A stretch of DNA of 64,000 nucleotides from Phoronis australis (taxonomy: Eukaryota > Phoronida > Phoronidae). The notes beneath the pieces were generated by a model. The model did not search any database and was not told the DNA's origin. It saw nothing but the letters and a program-made list of their open reading frames with translations. The DNA lies in assembly GCA_002633005.1 (NCBI GenBank), contig NMRA01000036.1, forward strand, positions 788,440 through 852,439, read 5' to 3'. The translations under genes were made by a program, and so were the position numbers. Positions 59,901 to 64,000 of the stretch are shown here, piece by piece. Each line of letters opens with the position of its first letter. Position 1 is the stretch's first letter.

Positions 59901-62647
59901 ATGGCCACTAGGAGGCAGTGAATTAGTTGGATCCGGCCGAAAAAATGGTGCCGGTCTAATCTCGTCATTTACCATTGTGTCCAGTTTCAATGAAATCCAA
60001 CAGTCGGTTCTCTAGATATCCTCCGGTAACGCTCTCCTCATCAAAAACAACACTAGAAAAGCCCCTCGTCGAGAACAAAATGGCCACTAGGAGGTGCTGT
60101 GGTGGTTGAATTTGGCCGAAAATTTAATCGTGNAATGCTCTTCTTCTAAACAACATTTGAAAACCCATGTCCAAAACAAATTGGCCACCTGGAGGTGCTG
60201 CAGGGGTCGAATCCGCCCGAAAACTTAATGATGTCGCCGCATTGTCATCGCAAACTCGAAATCCTTCACTCGGTTCTCTGCGTATCATCCGAAAACGCTC
60301 TCAAACAAAAAGGCCATTAGTGGACACTGCAGTTGTTGAATCCTACCGGAAGTCAAATGGTGCTGACGCAATCTCATAATATACCTCTGTGCCAAGTTTC
60401 AATGAAATTTGTCCATTTGACATTTAGACATCACCCGGAAACCCTCTTCCCAGAAACAACACTTCAAAAGTCCATGTCGAAAACAAAATGAATACAGTGA
60501 CAGAATCCACTTGAAAATTTAATGGTGCCGCCACAGTGTCATCACAACCCTCTTTGTCAACTTTCATTGAAATCCGTCACTCGGCTCTCTGCACGTAATC
60601 CGGAAACTCTCTCACGCAAAATGGCCACTAGGAGGCAGTGAATTAGTTGGATCCGGCCGAAAAAATGGTGCCGGTCTAATCTCGTCATTTACCATTGTGT
60701 CCAGTTTCAATGAAATCCAACAGTCGGTTCTCTAGATATCCTCCGGTAACGCTCTCCTCATCAAAAACAACACTAGAAAAGCCCCTCGTCGAGAACAAAA
60801 TGGCCACTAGGAGGTGCTGTGGTGGTTGAATTTGGCCGAAAATTTAATCGTGCCGGCTCATTGATACCACACAGCTTTGTGTTAAGTTTCATTGACAGCC
60901 GTCAATCCATTCTCTAGATATCACCCGGGGACGTTCTTCCCTCAAAAATACAAAAAACGCGCTCCCCTTGACTCCAGGGATGGGGCACACTGGAAAGTAG
61001 CATGAATCGGTCTAGTGATGCCAAATTTCATCAGAATCTGACCAGGGGTTTTTGAGATTTAGAGTGGACACCGGGACAGACTGAGGCCAGGATGCCAGGA
61101 CAAAGTGAAGACAACATGCAATTACATATATAGGTGGGCGGATAAAATTGGTGTCGGAGTAGCGCAGAATACGTCAAATGAGAAAATAAAAAACTTGTTG
61201 TCTCTTTAACAAAAACTTATTTACCAAATTTCGCGAAATTCCATCGATAAAATCCAAAGATACAGAGGCACACAAAAATAAAATTGCCTCAAGAGGACAC
61301 AACTGTTGTCAGATGGGTCTGAAACTCATCACCATTCGTTGACATTTCCAGAGAAACATATCAACCAAATTTCACAAACACTCTCCTAAGAGTTATGACA
61401 ATACAGTCACTGACGCAAAAACAAAATTGCCGTTAGGGAGTGTAAGAGCTGTAGAACCCACCCGAAATTCAACGTCAGCTCCCGTCTTCTCGTCAGAAAC
61501 ACATCAAGCAATTTTCATAATGCTCTTTTGAGCAGTTTGGCGGATCGAGAGGCGCTTAAGAAAGACGTACTAAATTTTTAAATAGCCAACAGGTGACGCA
61601 AACGTCAAATCTGCCCGTAAAATGGGAAGTCGTCGTCGTCTCTTTGATAAAAACCTATATGTCAAATTACAAGAAAATTCAGGGACTCAAAATATACAGA
61701 GACAGACGTATATAAACTAACATTGCCACTAGGGGACACAACAGTAGTCGGGTTAGTCTGAAACTCATCGTCATCTGTTGTCACCTCCATAGGAAGGCCT
61801 CTGTGAAATTTCATAGGTACTGCAAAGTGTAAGGGAGATATACATCTGAAGACGCAAAAAACAAAAATCGCCACTAAGGGGCGCCAATGCAGTCGAACCA
61901 AAATCAACATCAGTCATGGTCTTCTCATAAGAATCATATCTTCTAATGTTCACAATGATCCTTCGAACAGTTTAGTGGATAGAGAAGAGCATGCAAGAAA
62001 CGGAGTACAAAATTTCAGAAGTGTCCACTAGGTGGCGCAGAATAGGTCAAATCAATCCAAAAATTGAAATAAAAATCTATTTGCAAAATTTCATGATAAT
62101 GCACTCAGGAACTCCTAAGATACAGAGGCAAACATAAAATCAATAAAAATGTCACAAGGGGCACAGTGGTACTCTGATCTGTCGCCAACTCCATAGGAGC
62201 GCATGTACCACTTTTCATTATTTCCGACAAGGTGTTTAGGAGATACAGCAGATGACAGCGGACGCCCGGACAGAGATGACGACAATGTACACCGAATATA
62301 TAACACCTGGGCTGAGTTGCATAAAACTTCAAAAGGTATCCTCTAGATAAGTTTGATTGTTGCATGACGTCAGGTGCATTGTTCAACAATAACAACGTGA
62401 CGCGTCATTATTGTTATACGGCGTATAACTTTTATGCAACTGGGCCCTGGTAATATTGTCTTAGTACCGTCGTTAGAATGCGTTGTACTCACTGTGAGGT
62501 AACTGTTCTGCTTGACCCGTGGCTAACCATTTGCCATTCTGAAACTTCCAGTGTTTGTTATCTACAAGGACCATGTCTACGAAGACATTGTACTGACCAT
62601 GAGGGTCAAGGCCAGTCAAGCTGATTTGTAGTGTAGGAAACATCCGC
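32570..62647 (-). CDS. tbr: T-box transcription factor of Tbr/Eomes/Tbx21 type (partial, 5' end off window)
   Basis: This is a nuclear DNA-binding regulator. Exons in transcript order are 62493-62647, 54122-54237, 49471-49611, 45865-45932 and 32570-33209. Phases match at every junction, giving 372 residues and a TAA stop. The T-box runs from RRMFP to NPFAKGFRD; its first part (the LWxKF region) and the N-terminus lie right of the window. Family placement rests on [28 protein letters not shown] and AYQNTDITQLKID, typical of Tbr/Eomes/Tbx21. The variable loop before [11 protein letters not shown] is short, so a divergent or lineage-specific T-box is possible. The last exon is Ser/His/Tyr-rich, ends with a basic KRRR next to a possible SUMO site VKSE, and has no other recognised domain. 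Introns are 4.5-12.7 kb and full of repeats. Convergent with PP2A. Confidence 0.88.
33210..34347. other. T-box last intron, 3' part
   Basis: It contains three imperfect 65-75-bp units at 33890-34090 (GTTACGARGGACTGTGACCA). No gene seen. Confidence 0.5.
34348..35130 (-). pseudogene. LINE RNase H domain remnant
   Basis: On the minus strand, [17 protein letters not shown] and [15 protein letters not shown], and in another frame [15 protein letters not shown], are the successive active-site blocks of an RNase H as carried by some non-LTR retrotransposons. A frameshift near 34770 separates the second and third blocks. Downstream, CPDCDD is a Cys pair. It lies inside the T-box intron and is not a host gene. 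Confidence 0.75.
35131..35275. mobile_element. Palindromic mini-element, CTCGCTGGTTCC family
   Basis: ACCACCTAGCGGCACACAGG then GAACCAGCGAG is inverted as CTCGCTGGTTCC then GTGCCGCTAGGTGGT, with a second partial arm to 35275. A 46-bp member is at 39723. Confidence 0.7.
35470..35880 (+). repeat. AT-rich interspersed repeat, copy 1
   Basis: It shares TTTCAATGATTCAAAGATT, TCATCTTTATATATTA and ATTTGCAGAT blocks with 53160-53570 and, inverted, with 41740-42175. Unknown class. Confidence 0.65.
35930..36110 (+). repeat. CTCF-core family fragment with tail
   Basis: CTATTTGCCACAAATTTCAT and a tail-like ACGCCGGATGAGAATGACGG mark a truncated member without a good core. Confidence 0.55.
36120..38900. 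other. T-box last intron, middle
   Basis: No recognised gene apart from the coding-like frame at 37121-37378. No recognised repeat. Confidence 0.4.
37121..37378 (+). pseudogene. Coding-like acidic frame with two TAG stops
   Basis: From ATG at 37121 the frame reads an acidic sequence ([25 protein letters not shown]), TAG at 37247, 21 codons, TAG, then [15 protein letters not shown] to TAA at 37378. All 86 codons stay in register and look protein-like. The acidic run ending ISEW resembles segments found in some transposon-derived proteins, but I cannot name it. Confidence 0.3.
38905..39895. mobile_element. Second copy of the 17840-19765 transposon (truncated)
   Basis: It runs inverted relative to the first copy and ends GGTGGCATTCTCCTTTAA at 39876-39893. 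The other TIR is missing. It carries a 46-bp palindromic insertion at 39723. Confidence 0.7.
39723..39768. mobile_element. 46-bp palindromic element inserted in the transposon copy
   Basis: CTCGCTGGTTC at one end is inverted as GACCAGCGAG at the other. Flanks CCTCCTCAC and CTTCCTCAC look like a 9-bp target duplication with one change. The related copy at about 17945-17960 has a single CTTCCTCAC and no insertion. Confidence 0.75.
39896..41739. other. T-box last intron, unique stretch
   Basis: A GGACGGAC microsatellite and repeat tail (GACGGCATAATGCGTCC) are at 40993-41070. The 149-codon frame at 41132-41581 has no recognised family and no support as a gene. Confidence 0.45.
41740..42175 (-). 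repeat. AT-rich interspersed repeat, copy 2 (inverted)
   Basis: Reverse-complement match to 35470-35880 (for instance TCTGCAAATTCCGGATAGGT at about 41790). Confidence 0.6.
42882..43613 (+). repeat. 58-bp minisatellite with N gap
   Basis: Units begin AAGCATGAATATTCTTGCC and contain AGCCAGTTTCATGCTAACTT. Starts at 43382, 43440, 43498 and 43556 are exactly 58 bp apart. Shorter 42-48-bp units lacking the CATTCCTACCCC part occur at about 42930 and 43324. The spacer alternates between CATTCCTACCCC and GTGCCAACCCC forms. Positions 43091-43236 are N. Confidence 0.95.
44425..44554. mobile_element. 130-bp MITE nested in the larger element
   Basis: Perfect 20-bp inverted ends GTTCAGTAACGCTAGGACCT. No clear target duplication. 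Confidence 0.75.
45029..45187. mobile_element. Second nested MITE, GGCGGATCC type
   Basis: The left end ATAGGCGGATCCAAGG and right end TCCTGGATCCGTCCCTG are imperfect inverted repeats. Confidence 0.6.
45865..45932 (-). CDS. tbr: T-box gene, end of T-box
   Basis: This 68-nt exon encodes [20 protein letters not shown] and RFP. The acceptor is CATTTCAG|ATA and the donor is TTTCC|GTAAGT. The split Pro codon is completed by the first base of the final exon. This exon is too short to appear as an open frame with its own start. Confidence 0.92.
46347..46673. mobile_element. Foldback element with inverted internal repeats
   Basis: The outer arms TTGGCCAAATGAGTAAACG and CACCCATTTGGCCAA flank several copies of GTAATTATTTGCGGCGTAAA, first in one orientation and then in the other. 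About 327 bp, almost wholly palindromic, in the T-box intron. Confidence 0.8.
47305..47376 (+). pseudogene. tRNA-like unit (SINE head or pseudo-tRNA)
   Basis: A box TGGCTTAGTGG at 47312-47322, B box AGTTCGAACTC at 47356-47366. A short acceptor pairing ACCTT/AAGGGT is possible. The anticodon arm does not fold convincingly. Confidence 0.5.
47377..48600. other. T-box intron, unique stretch
   Basis: No gene. TGCCACTTAGTGGCGC at about 47584 resembles the repeat core but without its flanks. Confidence 0.45.
48600..49100 (+). repeat. CTCF-core repeat with duplicated 136-bp tail unit
   Basis: One monomer (core at 48735, CCGCTAGAGGGCAC) is followed by two near-identical 136-bp units, 48827-48962 and 48963-49098, each holding the tail CATGCATTCAGGCACAT and GTGGGCGCTTAAAAATG. 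Confidence 0.8.
49471..49611 (-). CDS. tbr: T-box gene, C-terminal T-box exon
   Basis: It encodes 47 residues, [20 protein letters not shown] through [11 protein letters not shown]. The acceptor is TTTTCAG|ATT and the donor is GAC|GTGAGT. HKYQPR and [12 protein letters not shown] are near-invariant T-box segments. Confidence 0.94.
49862..50097. other. T-box intron, AT-rich
   Basis: Nothing recognised before the minisatellite at 50098. Confidence 0.4.
50098..50490 (+). repeat. Minisatellite, about 45-bp unit
   Basis: About nine imperfect units built on TAATGTTACACMTATCCTA then CAACAGGCAATACTG. Confidence 0.85.
50745..51050 (+). repeat. Minisatellite, about 55-65-bp unit
   Basis: About five units built on GATACCGTACTGATRGRACA then TACATGTTGCCATGGAGGAA and CATGGGGAC. 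Confidence 0.85.
51150..52990 (-). pseudogene. Decayed Ty3/gypsy retrotransposon
   Basis: Minus-strand fragments from about 52430 to 51400 in several frames show integrase core blocks (a DNG-like HSENGLQF, then PRHPH), a region like [11 protein letters not shown], and the typical chain end SRPPARFKN. Frameshifts and stops break it. Flanking copies of CAACACAACACAGTTC at 51181-51196 and 52939-52954 with shared neighbours look like LTR ends. Reverse transcriptase and protease were not seen, so the element is internally deleted. The frame at 52428-52718 may be part of it but is not identified. Confidence 0.7.
53160..53570 (+). repeat. AT-rich interspersed repeat, copy 3
   Basis: Match to 35470-35880: TTTCAATGATTCAAAAGATT, CATCTTTATATATTA, CTATCCGAAATTTGCAGATA. 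Confidence 0.65.
54122..54237 (-). CDS. tbr: T-box gene, T-box core exon
   Basis: It encodes [20 protein letters not shown] and [16 protein letters not shown]. The acceptor is TTTTTCAG|CTGG and the donor is TTT|GTAAGT. The 116 nt fit phases 1 to 0. Confidence 0.93.
54530..55145 (+). repeat. CTCF-core repeat array
   Basis: Three to four monomers with weak cores (55024, CCACTAGGTGACGC, one mismatch) and repeated CAAATTTCATGAAAATCCAT stretches. Confidence 0.7.
55440..56922 (+). pseudogene. 5'-truncated jockey/CR1-like LINE, RT C-terminal half
   Basis: Frames from about 55440 read [41 protein letters not shown] and YADDS (about 55735), the palm of a non-LTR reverse transcriptase. The thumb region continues in a second frame to 56218, and [14 protein letters not shown] to TGA at 56553 is the usual end. 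At least three frameshifts and stops disable it. The 3' UTR ends in an ATT microsatellite at 56812-56922. Confidence 0.85.
56812..56922 (+). repeat. ATT microsatellite at LINE 3' end
   Basis: TTATTATTATTATTA-type run of about 110 bp forming the LINE tail. Confidence 0.95.
57730..58615 (+). pseudogene. L1/Tx1-like LINE C-terminal remnant
   Basis: Frames read [20 protein letters not shown], then [19 protein letters not shown], and near the end [17 protein letters not shown]. These follow the order of the C-terminal region of L1/Tx1 ORF2 proteins (GGLKMIDI, the Dll segment, and wFQyrllhrilgtN). Stops and frameshifts occur throughout. Confidence 0.7.
59415..60132 (+). repeat. 720-bp duplicated block, copy 1
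   Basis: Near-identical to 60134-60852 with an offset of 720 bp. The single N at 60133 marks the junction. Confidence 0.9.
60134..60852 (+). repeat. 720-bp duplicated block, copy 2
   Basis: It starts one base after the N; only a few differences from copy 1 (for example CATTCACT to CCTTCACT). Confidence 0.9.
61150..62304 (+). repeat. Second CTCF-core array with tail
   Basis: Monomer cores are at about 61428, 61725, 61871 and 62025. The 62025-62038 core is a full consensus match. The tail GATGACGACAATGTACACCG is at about 62274-62293. Confidence 0.8.
62305..62452. mobile_element. Palindromic MITE, GGGCCCAGTTGCATAAA type
   Basis: The left end CTGGGCTGAGTTGCATAAAA is inverted as TTTTATGCAACTGGGCCC at the right. 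About 145 bp, ending only about 40 bp from the T-box exon donor. Confidence 0.7.
62493..62647 (-). CDS. tbr: T-box gene, first exon seen in window
   Basis: It encodes [16 protein letters not shown] through [12 protein letters not shown]. The acceptor is TTTTTTCAG|GCGG and the donor is CACA|GTGAGT. It enters in phase 2 and leaves in phase 1, so at least one earlier coding exon exists. Confidence 0.9.
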
Positions 62648-64000
62648 CTGAAAAAAGTAACCTGGATGAGAAATGAATTGGAAACATCTAACAGGAAACA
62701 GTGATCCATTCTCAATTCAACAACAAGAAAGTCCTAAAAACTACAGTCTAGTGTCATAGACGGCTTTCTTCACGCACGTATTTCTTCTAACAAAGCAACG
62801 CCATTCCTTTCAATTTCTTTGTCTGACTTGAAATTTGGTTTCAATAAAACGCTTGGAATTTCCCTGACAGTCATACTGCTTCTGTGAGTGAAACTTAACA
62901 GCCGTGAAAAGCCTACACATGTATTCATAAGCAATAACGAACTGCAAGTACTTCTCAAGTTTGAAGCTCATTTCTAATCAGAGTAAGGGCAAAGATGACA
63001 TCTTTTTATAGTGGCAATTGGCCTAAAACAAAAGATTGTTTTTGAACAGAAGGCTCCATCGATTTTGATCATTACTAGACCTACCAATTCAAATCAATAT
63101 GAAAACAATCTGTACCTAAATAGAGAATTGGACAAACATTTTTATGTTATGATAAGATTTATAGAACGGTGAACATTCCCGAGTCAATATAGATTGATTA
63201 CGAGAGTGGTATCACGTCATATGGATAGAGGTTGGGCAATGCTTCCGGAAGTCAGATGAAGCAATAAGCCCGAAGGATCGGCCTATTGAATAGGTATATA
63301 TCATACGACCACCCACTCGTCCTCTGAAATATTGACCTCTCATTACATTAAAAAGTTCCTACGGTAAGGCATCGTCTACTCGCTTTGTAGACAGGGGTTG
63401 ATGGTTTTTACAGTATCTAATTGGTCAGGTCGCGAATATCGATATCTGACGCCTAGCTTCGTCAAAAGTACAGATGCTATCATACCGCGTTTAAGCCGCA
63501 GGACAAAAGTATCACAGAAATTGTACTAATTATTTACAACAATCGCTTCTGTAGCAAAGAATTATTCGTATTGACCGGTGCTAGGGTTACGGTGTTTAAT
63601 TGCACTTAAAACGTTTTGTGTTCGCAAGTCACTTCTGAACCACTGCTGCACAAGCACGTCATCGTATTGAAGATCTTGCAAGATCATGTGAGCCATATCG
63701 ACAGATATGAACAGAAAGTGATATATCGCCATAATTGTAACGGGGTCCGGTTTTATGAGCCTTTCTCTATGCGAATAGTATGGAGAAATGTCAAAGAAAA
63801 CCTACTGACTGCACAATTCTAATCTGATGTTGTCCAGTAAGGAAAGTCACGCTGATTGCATCGGATGCAAACGATGTAGTCTTCAGATCGTCACTCCTGA
63901 ATAACGGACAACCAAAACACAACAATGTGCTAAATTTACGTTATTACAAGAACAGCGCTACGAGCGTCAACTACCTGTATGACATAGGCTTCAGTAACGG
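62648..64000. other. T-box intron, right end
   Basis: The exon with the start of the T-box was not found. No gene or repeat recognised. Confidence 0.45.

Larger units (their letters stand above)
58620..61150 (+). repeat. Long CTCF-core repeat array with tail
   Basis: About 14 monomers of 160-180 bp, alternating two subtypes (one with CACTCGGTTCTCTRCGTATC, the other with TAGATATCATCCGGAAACG). Cores read GGCCACTAGGAGGYRST, mostly one or two mismatches from the CTCF consensus. The tail at about 61080-61145 reads GACAACATGCAATTACATAT. Confidence 0.85.

Noticed and set aside
63961-64000. Possible T-box upstream exon end with donor CAG|GTAGTT
   Set aside because: Phase would fit, but the translation (LLKPMSY) is nothing like the EMIxTKxG segment expected before RRMFP.

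Overview
The window is a piece of an animal nuclear genome. Its genes are split into short exons by GT-AG introns of about 0.5-13 kb, and most of the sequence is transposon-derived. Gene content and protein sequence fit a marine invertebrate, perhaps a deuterostome such as a hemichordate. That placement is a guess: nothing in the sequence proves the species. Three conserved genes are supported by splice-consistent exons, and no further protein gene was found.

Layout. (1) Positions 1-13960, minus strand: RACK1, the ribosome-bound WD40 scaffold. Residues 1-214 are encoded here and the C-terminal third lies to the left of the window. Its third exon is present twice. (2) Positions 13961-14398: a 438-bp head-to-head intergenic region, probably a bidirectional promoter, with a 5'TOP-like tract on the RACK1 side and a perfect CRE palindrome. 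(3) Positions 14399-28763, plus strand: the complete PP2A catalytic subunit in seven exons, 314 residues, with a poly(A) signal at 29131. The last exon is preceded by two decayed tandem copies of itself. (4) Positions 28764-32200: an intergenic stretch with repeats. (5) Positions 32570-62647, minus strand: a T-box gene of the Tbr/Eomes/Tbx21 type, with five exons giving the last 372 residues. The start of the T-box and the N-terminus lie to the right of the window. It is convergent with PP2A.

Repeats fill the introns. The most abundant family forms arrays of roughly 130-180-bp monomers, each carrying a core like CCACTAGRKGGCRC, and the arrays often end in a shared tail. The core matches the CTCF consensus. 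Other elements are a jockey/CR1-like LINE, an L1/Tx1-like LINE remnant, a LINE RNase H remnant, a decayed Ty3/gypsy pol with LTR-like ends, a mariner remnant, three tRNA-headed SINE or pseudo-tRNA units, several TIR and foldback MITEs (some nested), and several minisatellites including a 58-bp array with a 146-base N gap.

Single N bases at 8233, 11281 and 60133 each sit at the edge of a near-identical duplicated block. Those duplications, including the second RACK1 exon 3, may therefore be assembly joins of two haplotypes rather than real structure.

RACK1 and PP2A are both constitutive cytoplasmic regulators (translation scaffold and Ser/Thr phosphatase), so sharing a promoter is plausible. 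The T-box gene is an independent developmental transcription factor.
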